DNA of 33,891 bases. Origin: Bacteroidaceae bacterium (lineage in GTDB: Bacteria > Bacteroidota > Bacteroidia > Bacteroidales > Bacteroidaceae). The notes beneath the pieces are model-generated. The model was not told the DNA's origin, ran no database searches, and saw nothing but the letters and a program-made list of their open reading frames with translations. Where the stretch lies: the NCBI GenBank assembly GCA_017522785.1, contig JAFWYF010000038.1, forward strand, positions 1 to 33,891, given 5' to 3'. Made by a program: the position numbers and the translations under genes. Position 1 is the stretch's first letter. Each line of letters opens with the position of its first letter. Below are positions 1 to 7,730 of the stretch, piece by piece.

Positions 1-268
1 ATCTACCAACCGGTTGTTTTGGGCAATAGCCACTTGTTTTTCTGCTTCAGTTCTGTACAGCCTTTCTATTTCTGCAATAACTTTGTTGAACATCCTTTCT
101 ATATGCTTGTTCTGCTTGTTCAGCCATTTCTCACGACCGAAAGTTGGCGGTATCTCTGTGATTTTTGGAGCGGTGAAGTCCGGGAGGTTATAGACCTATG
201 CCACCGATGAACCGTCCATCGAGGCCACCGGGGTTTGGAGGAGCCGGCGGAGGAGTAAGACCACCCAC
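1..268 (-). pseudogene. Frame-broken or partial gene running off the left edge
   Basis: Read on the minus strand, 195 down to 1 stays open and encodes a hydrophilic, probably coiled-coil segment rich in E, K, Q, N and R (for example EKWLNKQNKHIERM and AEIERLYRTEAEKQVA). It continues beyond the window. The preceding stretch, about 268 to 188, is coding-like in another frame: a Pro/Gly-rich segment (LTPPPAPPNPGGLDGRFIGG) ending in TAA at 190-188. In the coiled-coil frame an in-frame TAG lies at 198-196, so the two halves cannot be joined without a frameshift. No good ATG precedes the Pro/Gly segment; GTG at 268 is the only plausible start there. It is either a decayed gene, a sequencing indel, or a gene whose true start lies further in. 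I do not recognise the family. Confidence 0.4.
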
Positions 269-284
269 ATTTGTCCATAAGAAC

Positions 285-324
285 AAAATAGGATGACCCA
301 TTTAATTTGTGGTCATCCTATTTT
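285..324. terminator. Hairpin terminator after the BspA-like pseudogene
   Basis: A perfect 14-bp inverted repeat (AAAATAGGATGACC at 285-298, its complement at 311-324) encloses a 12-nt loop. The arms end in T runs on both strands. It lies just past the stop of the minus-strand BspA-like remnant and is most simply that gene's former rho-independent terminator. Confidence 0.75.
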
Positions 325-342
325 CGATTCGGTTATTCTCTA

Positions 343-782
343 TTATTCCACAAAAACCTTTTTACCATTGACAATGTAAATACCATGTGTAGGGTTCTCT
401 ACAATGCGACCGTTGAGGTCATAATATATATTCTCATAGCCATTTAATTCTCCTTCTACTATGTCGTCAATATTTGTCGCATCAAACTCGATAATATTTA
501 TAAAGTTCTTCCAAATATAATCAGCTTTATACTTTTCCAATGAGCCGGTTGGAACATAGAGTACTACAGTTTCGTATTGTTCATCGGAAAAATTATTTGA
601 ACGAATAGATGCAGGAACTTCTCTCATACAGTATATGCTTGTAAGACCGGTGCAATCAGAGAACGCACTATTATATTATAACAAATACCACCCACCTTAA
701 AGTCGTAGGCTCTTACATTAGTAACGCACAAGAAGAGAAAAAGCGTTACAGATAATAATTAGTAAAAAATTGTTTTCATCAT
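343..782 (-). pseudogene. BspA-like leucine-rich-repeat surface protein, degraded
   Basis: This is a remnant of a secreted BspA-like (LRR_5) protein. From the start codon at 782 it reads MMKTIFY and then meets an in-frame TAA. The same frame continues as a hydrophobic signal peptide (LLSVTLFLFLCVTNVRA) and then AYDFKVGGICYNI, the usual mature N-terminus of this family. The frame then shifts, and after an apparent internal deletion the C-terminus follows: one LRR unit (NSAFSDCTGLTSIYC), the LYVPTGSLEKYK segment and the tail YDLNGRIVENPTHGIYIVNG. Intact relatives are several hundred residues long with many repeats, so most of the gene is gone. The open frame 343-627 is only its 3' end. Such proteins sit on the cell surface or are secreted; this copy cannot make a normal product. 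Confidence 0.8.
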
Positions 783-1180
783 TTTGTCTGTTTTTATTGT
801 TAAATTATAGATTTTACATCACATATATAATATAATATAAGGTAAGTCCACCCGGAAACACCAACCAAATTGTCTATTATAATTACTTAGAGAATACTCA
901 TAGAAAAGTCTCCTTTCTTCATTGTTTGTAGCTCTGTTAATCTCTTCCGTAGCAAACAATAATTTTCTAGTGCCAACTAAAGCCTCCGAACTATGGCTGT
1001 CTATAAAAGTGTATAAAAACAAGAAAGACGTGAGACTTTTCGCCTTACGTCCACAAAAGAGAGGCATCGCAAACATATACATTTTTTCACAATCAATGCT
1101 CTTTTGGGATATTATTTCTTCTTATATTAGAATATAAGGTTGTTGCTATTCTTACAAACGAGAATAGGTTATCGGAGAAT
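783..1180. other. Intergenic stretch without a convincing gene
   Basis: About 400 bp of AT-rich sequence. Two overlapping antiparallel frames of 87 codons (819-1082, minus) and 71 codons (922-1137, plus) are open. Neither shows a family, a signal peptide, normal composition or a good start. A short inverted repeat (TATTCT 1147-1152, AGAATA 1161-1166) is the only other structure seen. It may be further decay of the same accessory region as the BspA-like pseudogene. Confidence 0.5.
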
Positions 1181-1234
1181 ATATAAACAGCAAGAGAGTG
1201 CCCAAATTTTTGGGCACTCTCTTGCTGTTTATAT
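1181..1234. terminator. Long perfect hairpin terminator after yebC
   Basis: A perfect 26-bp inverted repeat (1181-1206 with 1209-1234) with a 2-nt loop. Its GC-rich core, AGAGTGCCC, is flanked by AT-rich ends. It sits 15 bp past the yebC stop and would end transcription of the pheT-yebC block. Confidence 0.85.
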
Positions 1235-1249
1235 GCGCATATTTCTTAT

Positions 1250-1972
1250 TTATTCTGCAGGAAGCATATTTGTGTACACATTCTGAACATCGTCATCCTC
1301 TTCCAAACGTTCAACTATTTTGTCGATGGTTGCACGTTGCTCCTCTGTTACCTCTTTTTGGTCGTTAGGAATACATGTAAACTCACTACCTGTTATCTCA
1401 TAGCCCTGCTCCTCGAGGAACTTTTGTATGGCACCAAATGATTTTGGGTCGCCATAGATTGTTACCTCATTCTCTTCCTCATCATATTCGTCCTCTACAC
1501 CGTAGTCGATTAGCTCGAGTATGAGCTCGTCCATGTCCAAACCATCTTTCTTTGTGAATGTAAAGACACTTTTCTGAGTAAACATAAAATCGAGACTGCC
1601 CGATGTTCCAAGTGTTCCACCGAATTTGTTGAAAGCAGCACGAACATTTGCTACAGTACGTGTTGTGTTATCGGTTGCTGCATCGACAAAGATTGCGATA
1701 CCATGAGGGCCATATCCCTCGTATGTAACCTCTTTGTAATCTTTTTGGTCTTTACCCAACGCATTTTTAATTGCGCGTTCGATATTGTCCTTAGGCATAT
1801 TCTCGCGTTTTGCATTGGCGATAATAGCTCTAAGATGTGAGTTTGTGTCGGGGTCGGGGCCACCGGCTTTAACAGCAATTGCTATCTGTTTGCCAATACG
1901 TGTAAATGTACGAGCCATATTGCCCCATCTTTTTAATTTTGCGGCTTTGCGGTATTCAAATGCTCTACCCAT
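1250..1972 (-). CDS. yebC: YebC/PmpR (TACO1) family protein
   Basis: The 240 residues span the whole family. The N-terminal domain carries RWGNMARTFTRIGKQI (about 15-30) and GGPDPDTNSHLRAII. The central signature YEGYGPHGIAIFVDAATDN lies near residues 84-102, followed by GGTLGTSGSLDFMF, and the end is VQNVYTNM. YebC proteins were first described as DNA-binding regulators. More recent work on bacterial members and mitochondrial TACO1 places them on the ribosome, relieving stalls at proline-rich stretches; which role applies here cannot be read from sequence. The MGRAFEYRKA start is the usual one in Bacteroidales. It lies 88 bp downstream of pheT on the same strand and is probably co-transcribed with it. 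Confidence 0.95.
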   Translation of the reverse strand: MGRAFEYRKAAKLKRWGNMARTFTRIGKQIAIAVKAGGPDPDTNSHLRAIIANAKRENMPKDNIERAIKNALGKDQKDYKEVTYEGYGPHGIAIFVDAATDNTTRTVANVRAAFNKFGGTLGTSGSLDFMFTQKSVFTFTKKDGLDMDELILELIDYGVEDEYDEEENEVTIYGDPKSFGAIQKFLEEQGYEITGSEFTCIPNDQKEVTEEQRATIDKIVERLEEDDDVQNVYTNMLPAE

Positions 1973-2060
1973 AGTATATTATTTTAAGTTTATGATTTTC
2001 CCAGAAGTTGTTTAAATTTATCTCCTCGAAATTTTTACAGCTTCTTATATTATTAATTTA

Positions 2061-4526
2061 TTATCTCTGTTTTGCACCTAAACGTTTCTCAAAGTTCTCC
2101 ATGAGACGGCTCATAACTTTGTCTATCTGCTTGTCGTTAAGTGTTTGGTTGTCGTCTTGCAAAACAAAACTTACAGCATAGCTCTTTTTGCCCTCTTCGA
2201 GATTCTTGCCCTCGTATACGTCGAACAACTGAACTCCTTTAAGCAGTTTTTTCTCTGTTTCGCGTGCAATTTGTTCTATTTGAGCAAATGTTACCGATTT
2301 ATCGATGAGCAATGCAAGGTCGCGCTTCACTGCAGGATATTTACTAATTTCGGCATATCCAACTTTTGCATTGCGTACAACACGCATTAATTCGCTCCAA
2401 TTTATATCGGCATAGAAAACTTCGCTATCGATGTCGAAACGTTTTGCAACCTTCTTACGCACGATTCCCAATTGTGCAATAACTTTTTTATTGCTTTGTG
2501 CCTGTATCTGTAAACCGGCAGAGAAAATATCGTTGCTGAATGTAGTAGCCAAACGAGCAGCCTGCTTAAAGCCCAAACGGTCGAAGATGTGTTCAACAAC
2601 AGCCTTTAAGTCGTAAACAGTTAGTGCTCTACCACTCTCTACCCACGACGAAGAGACATTGTTTCCGGTCATCCACAAACCCAAATGGTTGCTTTCGCTG
2701 TATGGGCTTAATATTTTGTCTTCCACTCGTTTATCGGCATCGAAACGATAGCAATTACCAAATTCAAAGAAACTTAGATTGGTTATTTTACGGCTTATGT
2801 TACGTTGCATGCTCTCGAGACCGCCGAACAAGAGTGTCTGACGCATTACATTGAGGTCGGCACTTAAAGGATTTAACAGACGAACCAAGTTTGCACTTGC
2901 ATAAGTCTCCAACTCATCATAATAGGCCGACGCTGTTAGTGAGTTGTTCAATATTTCATTGAAACCACAACCAACCAACTGCTCCGAAACAAGGTTTTGC
3001 AATTTGTGCGATTTGTCTTCGGCACCTTTTGTTATGATAGATGAATGTAATGTATTATCGAAATTAACATTGTTATAGCCATATATGCGCAAAATATCCT
3101 CTACGACATCGCATGGGCGTTGCACATCTACACGATAAGGGGGTACTGCCAACGATATGCCTTCGGCTGTTTCGTTCACAATCTTCATTTCCAACGATGT
3201 AACAATGCTCTTAATTGTTTCGGGAGCAATGTCGGCACCTATCAGATTGTTTACATAATTGTAGTTGAGTTCAACAGGGAAATCTGCCACAGGTGCAGGA
3301 TAGACATCTTTAATTTCCATTGAGATTGTGCCACCTGCAAGCTCTTTTATGAGCATCGCAGCCTGCTTCAAGGCATATATAACGCAATTTGGATCTGTTC
3401 CACGTTCAAAACGGAAAGAGGAATCTGTTTGCAAACCATGTCTGCGAGATGTTTTGCGCACCCATGTAGGATGGAAATAGGCACTCTCGAGAAAGACATT
3501 CTTTGTCTCTTCGGTTGTTCCTGAGTGCAATCCTCCGAAAACACCTGCAATGCACATAGGCTCCTCGGCATTACATATCATAAGGTCGCGCTCCGACAAT
3601 TTGCGTTCCTCGCCATCGAGAGTAACGAAAGGAGTTCCCTCGGGCATTGTGCGAACAACAACCTTACCGCCTTTGATTTTATCGGCATCGAAACAGTGCA
3701 TAGGTTGTCCGTAGGCATGCAGAATGTAGTTTGTGATATCCACAATGTTGTTTATTGGACGCAAGCCTATTATCTGCAGTTTGTTTTTGAGCCATTCAGG
3801 ACTCTCTTTCACTGTAACACCTTTGACTGTTACACCTGCATATCGCAAGCATGCCTCGCTATTCTGTACCTCGATATCAATATTCAGTTCGTTGTTATCG
3901 ACTTTAAAGTCCTCGACACCGGGACGTTGTAATGTGCTCTTGCCGGTAGCCTGCATGGTATATGCGTATAGGTCGCGAGCAACACCATAGTGCGAGCATG
4001 CATCGGCACGATTAGGAGTTATATCTACTCCTATCAAATAATCACTCTTAATGTTATAGTAATCCTTTGCAAGAGTTCCCGGCACTGCATTCTCGGGTAA
4101 CACAATTATTCCGTCGTGGCTTGTGCCAACACCTATCTCATCTTCGGCACATATCATACCGAATGATTCCACACCACGTATCTTACCTTTTTTAATGGTA
4201 AAACAGTTATCACCATCGTACAGCTTTGTACCAATGGTTGCCACAACCACTTTTTGTCCTGCAGCCACATTAGGCGCGCCACAAACAATTTGTGTAGGGT
4301 TGCCGTCTCCTAAATTTACGGTTGTTATATGCAAGTGGTCGCTATCGGGATGGTCTACACATGTGAGTACCTCACCAATGACCAAGCCTTCGAGCCCACC
4401 TTTGATTGTTTGTACCTCTTCTACTCCATCTGTCTCCAAACCAATAGAGGTTAAGGCAGCCGAAACCTCCTCGGGAGTCAAATCGAAATCTACATACTCT
4501 TTGAGCCAATTATAAGATATATTCAT
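2061..4526 (-). CDS. pheT: Phenylalanine-tRNA ligase beta subunit
   Basis: The beta subunit of the alpha2-beta2 enzyme that charges tRNA-Phe in the cytoplasm. The 821 residues match the full bacterial form. In order they show an N-terminal segment (NISYNWLKEYVDFDL), the EMAP/tRNA-binding fold (VIGEVLTCVDHPDSDHLHI to about 160), the B3/B4 editing domain (DITPNRADACSHYGVARDL onward), B5, the catalytic-like core, and the C-terminal anticodon-binding FDX-ACB domain (SKYPAVKRDLALLID). The partner pheS is not in the window, which is common in Bacteroidota, where the two genes are often unlinked. A promoter-like TAACTTCG box lies upstream on the minus strand (4565-4558). yebC follows at 88 bp. Confidence 0.98.
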   Translation of the reverse strand: MNISYNWLKEYVDFDLTPEEVSAALTSIGLETDGVEEVQTIKGGLEGLVIGEVLTCVDHPDSDHLHITTVNLGDGNPTQIVCGAPNVAAGQKVVVATIGTKLYDGDNCFTIKKGKIRGVESFGMICAEDEIGVGTSHDGIIVLPENAVPGTLAKDYYNIKSDYLIGVDITPNRADACSHYGVARDLYAYTMQATGKSTLQRPGVEDFKVDNNELNIDIEVQNSEACLRYAGVTVKGVTVKESPEWLKNKLQIIGLRPINNIVDITNYILHAYGQPMHCFDADKIKGGKVVVRTMPEGTPFVTLDGEERKLSERDLMICNAEEPMCIAGVFGGLHSGTTEETKNVFLESAYFHPTWVRKTSRRHGLQTDSSFRFERGTDPNCVIYALKQAAMLIKELAGGTISMEIKDVYPAPVADFPVELNYNYVNNLIGADIAPETIKSIVTSLEMKIVNETAEGISLAVPPYRVDVQRPCDVVEDILRIYGYNNVNFDNTLHSSIITKGAEDKSHKLQNLVSEQLVGCGFNEILNNSLTASAYYDELETYASANLVRLLNPLSADLNVMRQTLLFGGLESMQRNISRKITNLSFFEFGNCYRFDADKRVEDKILSPYSESNHLGLWMTGNNVSSSWVESGRALTVYDLKAVVEHIFDRLGFKQAARLATTFSNDIFSAGLQIQAQSNKKVIAQLGIVRKKVAKRFDIDSEVFYADINWSELMRVVRNAKVGYAEISKYPAVKRDLALLIDKSVTFAQIEQIARETEKKLLKGVQLFDVYEGKNLEEGKKSYAVSFVLQDDNQTLNDKQIDKVMSRLMENFEKRLGAKQR

Positions 4527-4557
4527 AGTCTATTATTGTATTCACTGTTTCAACTTG

Positions 4558-4565
4558 CGAAGTTA
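4558..4565 (-). promoter_or_regulatory. Possible -7 box upstream of pheT
   Basis: TAACTTCG on the minus strand fits the Bacteroidota TAnnTTTG element with one change and lies 31 bp before the pheT ATG. No TTTG at the ideal 19-nt distance is seen, so the call is tentative. Confidence 0.35.
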
Positions 4566-4671
4566 CATTTTTTTTTGCAAACAGTAAAGTGTAATAAAGA
4601 AATATTCTGCTACAGCACGTTTTTTATTACATTTATTGCAGAATAGCAACTTGATAAATTGTATAAAAACA

Positions 4672-4705
4672 AATTTCACACCAAGAAAATTCTTGATGTG
4701 AAATT
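4672..4705 (-). terminator. Terminator after trpS
   Basis: A 16-bp inverted repeat (4672-4687 with 4690-4705) has one non-complementary position. In RNA made from the minus strand that position becomes a G-U pair, while plus-strand RNA would have a mismatch. This fits a minus-strand terminator for trpS, whose stop is 21 bp away. Confidence 0.75.
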
Positions 4706-4726
4706 ATAAATATTTTTTGACGACTA

Positions 4727-5815
4727 TTATTCGCCTCGGAATTTACGTGCCTGTTCTGCAATAAGTTCCTCGTCTTCGAAATAGTTAATTTTCATTGCAC
4801 GACGCACGTCGGCCAATGTATTTGCAGCTACAGAGCGAGCGACATCACTACCCTCTTTTAGCAGGCGATACACTTCGGGAATTTTTTGTTCCCACTCTTT
4901 GCGACGTTCGCGTATTGGAGCAAGTTCCTCTTCCAAAATTGCAATGAGGAATCTCTTTACCTTTACATCGCCCAAACCTCCACGTCGATAATGAGCTTTC
5001 AATTCGTCGAGATTAGGATATTCGGGAAGATATTTCTCAAAATGCTCGGGTTTACAGAATGCATCGAGATAAGTGAATACTGTGTTACCCTCTACTTGTC
5101 CCGGGTCTTGTACACGCAAGTGGTTAGGGTCGGTATACATATCCATTACTCGTTTACGAACCTCCTCGGCGCTGTCGGAGAGATAGATGCAATTACCTAA
5201 TGATTTGCTCATTTTTGCTTTTCCATCGGTTCCCGGCAAACGCAAACATGCGGCATTGTCCGGTAATAATATTTCGGGCTCGACAAGTGTTTCACCATAT
5301 ATGCCATTGAAACGACGTGCTATTTCGCGTGCCTGTTCAATCATTGGCTGCTGGTCTTCGCCGGCAGGCACTGTTGTTGCACGAAAAGCAGTTATGTCGG
5401 ATGCCTGACTAATTGGATAGGTGAAGAAACCAACCGGAATGCTGGTTTCGAAGTTGCGCATCTGTATCTCTGTTTTTACTGTAGGATTACGTTGCAGGCG
5501 CGACACAGTAACAAGGTTCATGTAATAGAATGCCAACTCGCAGAGTTCTGCCACTTGCGACTGTATGAAGATTGTACTTTTAGCAGGGTCTATTCCAACA
5601 GACAAATAATCGAGTGCTACTTCTATAATATTCTGACGCACCTTTTCGGGATTATCTGCGTTATCGGTCAGAGCCTGTGCATCGGCAATCATTATAAAGA
5701 TTTTTTCGAACAAACCGGAATTTTGCAATTCCACTCTGCGACGAAGCGAACCAACATAGTGTCCCAAATGTAAACGACCTGTTGGGCGGTCGCCTGTAAG
5801 TATTATTTTTCCCAT
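4727..5815 (-). CDS. trpS: Tryptophan-tRNA ligase
   Basis: A class I aminoacyl-tRNA synthetase that charges tRNA-Trp in the cytoplasm. The 362-residue length is normal. The HIGH motif appears as HLGH at residues 16-19, within [18 protein letters not shown], and KMSKS is at 201-205. The AIDQ-like region [19 protein letters not shown] and the tryptophan-site region ([17 protein letters not shown]) are intact. A TTTG-18-TATCTTCG promoter is seen on the minus strand upstream, and a hairpin terminator follows, so it is probably transcribed alone. Confidence 0.97.
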   Translation of the reverse strand: MGKIILTGDRPTGRLHLGHYVGSLRRRVELQNSGLFEKIFIMIADAQALTDNADNPEKVRQNIIEVALDYLSVGIDPAKSTIFIQSQVAELCELAFYYMNLVTVSRLQRNPTVKTEIQMRNFETSIPVGFFTYPISQASDITAFRATTVPAGEDQQPMIEQAREIARRFNGIYGETLVEPEILLPDNAACLRLPGTDGKAKMSKSLGNCIYLSDSAEEVRKRVMDMYTDPNHLRVQDPGQVEGNTVFTYLDAFCKPEHFEKYLPEYPNLDELKAHYRRGGLGDVKVKRFLIAILEEELAPIRERRKEWEQKIPEVYRLLKEGSDVARSVAANTLADVRRAMKINYFEDEELIAEQARKFRGE

Positions 5816-5856
5816 ATATAATCTTTTAATTTTTATCGTATCCTTAAATACGGTTG

Positions 5857-5886
5857 CGAAGATACGAAATATTATTTAAAAACAAA
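5857..5886 (-). promoter_or_regulatory. Promoter of trpS
   Basis: On the minus strand, TTTG (5886-5883), 18 nt, then TATCTTCG (5864-5857) match the Bacteroidota housekeeping promoter. This predicts a start near 5852 and a leader of about 37 nt. Confidence 0.6.
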
Positions 5887-5897
5887 CACACCACCTG

Positions 5898-7481
5898 TTA
5901 GAAAGGCAAAGGATCGTTGCCACTCGAAGGAAGTATATCGGATGGCATACCGGTATTTCCTTGTAAATAATCGGGGATAGGAGGCAATTGCGAAGAGGCC
6001 ATTTCGTACGATGCATTCATTTTTGAGCCAATTGTTACCGGAATTTCGTTGGGCACCGGTGCCGATAGAGCCTCATCGTCCATATTCATGAAACGTGCAT
6101 ACTCTTTCTTAAATACAAGAGGTATATTATCCAAACCACCATTACGATGCTTTGCAACAATTATCTCGGCTTTTCCTCGCCAATCGAAATCGCCATCCTT
6201 ATATATATGGAAATATTCGGGACGGTTTACGAACATTACTATATCGGCATCTTGCTCAATGGCTCCCGACTCACGCAAGTCGCTAAGTTGCGGACGTTTA
6301 CCTTCGAGACCTTCACGTCCTTCGACATTACGGTTCAACTGACTAAGCGCCATGATTGGAATGTTCAACTCCTTTGCCAAACCTTTGAGTGCACGCGAAA
6401 TGGTGCTTATCTCTTCTTGGCGGTTTCCTTTACCTACATTTGCTGTCATCAACTGCAAATAGTCGATAAATATCATTTTTACACCATGTTCACGCACCAT
6501 GCGTCGTGCTTTGGAACGCAACTCGAAAACCGACAGCTGTGGTGTGTCATCTATATAAAGAGGTGCATTTTGCAAGGCTGTGATTTTATTATCCAATTGC
6601 CCCCATTCATATCTCTCAAGCTGTCCGCTACGTATTTTGTCGCCGGCTATTTGACAAACATTACATATCAGACGCTGAACCAGCTGCACACTACCCATCT
6701 CGAGCGAGAACATACCTACCGGAATACCTTGGTCTACTGCCATGTTTCTGATGAGAGAAAGAGCAAATGCTGTTTTACCCATAGCGGGACGTGCCGCCAG
6801 AATTATCAGGTCGGTATTTTGCCAACCCGACAACAGTTTGTCCATTTTGTGAAAACCGGTGCTCAAGCCACTAATACCGCTTGTGTTTTTAGAGGCTGTC
6901 TGTATTTGCTCGTATGCTTGTTTGATAACAGGATTTATCTGTGTGAAATCGCGTTTCATATTATGACGCGATATTTCAAAAAGTTCAGACTCTGCCTGTT
7001 GCATCAATTCCTCAACATCTTGTGTCTCGTCAAAAGCCTGCTCTTGTGTCTTGCTTGTAAATTTTATTAGGTCGCGTGCCAACTTTTTCTGTGCAATGAT
7101 GTTGGCATGATACTCAATATTTACCGACGAAACAACCTTGCTGGTAAGTTGTGCTATATATACAGGGCCACCCACCTCTTCGAGTGTACCTTTTAGTTTA
7201 AGAAATTCTGTAACAGTGAGAATATCTATGGGGCGGTCGTGCAGGTCCATTTCCTGAATAGCCTCAAACAGTAGTTGATTGCGTTTGTCATAGAACGATT
7301 CCGGCTTTAATACATCGCCTAAACGACCTATGGCATCACTATCTACCATGAGCGCACCCAAAACAGCCTCTTCGAGTTCGAGTGCTTGTGGTTGCAGATG
7401 TCCATACTCATTAATTATTGGTGCAGTGCTGTTCGACTGGCGACGTTGTGTTCTTCTTTTTGGTGTACTATTCTGTTCCAT
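5898..7481 (-). CDS. dnaB: Replicative DNA helicase DnaB
   Basis: The hexameric helicase that unwinds DNA ahead of the replication fork. The 527-residue protein has the N-terminal DnaB domain (QALELEEAVLGALMVDSDAI onward), a linker, and the RecA-like ATPase domain with Walker A ARPAMGKTAF (K236), Walker B MIFIDYLQLM, and the conserved SQLNRNVEGR and SDLRESGAIEQDADIV segments. No intein is present at the Walker A or other usual sites. A proline-rich C-terminal tail follows the ATPase domain. A TATCTTCG box is present upstream on the minus strand (7527-7520). The stop is 82 bp from the trpS start. Confidence 0.98.
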   Translation of the reverse strand: MEQNSTPKRRTQRRQSNSTAPIINEYGHLQPQALELEEAVLGALMVDSDAIGRLGDVLKPESFYDKRNQLLFEAIQEMDLHDRPIDILTVTEFLKLKGTLEEVGGPVYIAQLTSKVVSSVNIEYHANIIAQKKLARDLIKFTSKTQEQAFDETQDVEELMQQAESELFEISRHNMKRDFTQINPVIKQAYEQIQTASKNTSGISGLSTGFHKMDKLLSGWQNTDLIILAARPAMGKTAFALSLIRNMAVDQGIPVGMFSLEMGSVQLVQRLICNVCQIAGDKIRSGQLERYEWGQLDNKITALQNAPLYIDDTPQLSVFELRSKARRMVREHGVKMIFIDYLQLMTANVGKGNRQEEISTISRALKGLAKELNIPIMALSQLNRNVEGREGLEGKRPQLSDLRESGAIEQDADIVMFVNRPEYFHIYKDGDFDWRGKAEIIVAKHRNGGLDNIPLVFKKEYARFMNMDDEALSAPVPNEIPVTIGSKMNASYEMASSQLPPIPDYLQGNTGMPSDILPSSGNDPLPF

Positions 7482-7519
7482 CGATATTCTGTTTCTATGA
7501 ATCTTTTTAAATTCGGTTG

Positions 7520-7527
7520 CGAAGATA
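7520..7527 (-). promoter_or_regulatory. -7 box upstream of dnaB
   Basis: TATCTTCG on the minus strand matches the Bacteroidota -7 element and lies 38 bp before the dnaB ATG. The expected upstream TTTG is not evident. Confidence 0.4.
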
Positions 7528-7598
7528 GCACTTACAAATTTATTTTCTTAGAAATATTATTTTCTCTTATTAACAAAAAAAGGGAACTTATAAACATT

Positions 7599-7644
7599 GA
7601 AGTGAACCCCAAAAGTTTTTTGTCTAACTTTTGGGGTTCACTTC
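7599..7644. repeat. Perfect 19-bp inverted repeat resembling an IS3/IS150-type terminus
   Basis: GAAGTGAACCCCAAAAGTT (7599-7617) is perfectly inverted at 7626-7644 around an 8-nt loop. It lies between the divergent dnaB and ABC-F genes, where no transcript needs to end. Read on the minus strand, the CCCCAAAAGTTAGACA string looks like terminal sequence of IS150-group insertion sequences. No transposase is nearby. It could be a relic or a small non-autonomous element; the IS resemblance is from memory and unverified. Confidence 0.6.
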
Positions 7645-7680
7645 ACATCTGCCCTTTTGAATTTATATAAATGAAATTAA

Positions 7681-7711
7681 TTTGTGGTGAGGCAAAAAAG
7701 CAGTATCTTCG
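7681..7711 (+). promoter_or_regulatory. Promoter of the ABC-F/ispE unit
   Basis: TTTG (7681-7684), 19 nt, TATCTTCG (7704-7711) match the Bacteroidota promoter. The predicted transcript begins near 7716, which rules out translation starts upstream of this and supports ATG 7731. Confidence 0.75.
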
Positions 7712-7730
7712 CAAAAAATTATTTCTCTAT

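Noticed and set aside
19-210. 63-codon plus-strand frame at the left edge
   Set aside because: It is the antisense of the E/K/Q-rich minus-strand coding segment and is full of F, C and L as such shadows are.
819-1137. Two overlapping frames (87 and 71 codons) on opposite strands as genes
   Set aside because: No recognisable family, start site or composition; kept only as an unassigned stretch.
2145-4515. Many long frames opposite pheT
   Set aside because: They are antisense or frame shadows of a complete, well-conserved gene. The same holds for frames opposite dnaB, glgB, the PBP1A gene and glyA.
4591-4645. Interleaved short inverted repeats (TATTCTGC/GCAGAATA and GTAATAAA/TTTATTAC) as a riboswitch upstream of pheT
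   Set aside because: The pairs are interleaved, AT-rich and have long loops, and no known riboswitch core is visible.
7671-7730. Upstream ATG start for the ABC-F gene
   Set aside because: The promoter (7681-7711) lies after this ATG and the extra 20 residues are absent from the family, so ATG 7731 is used.
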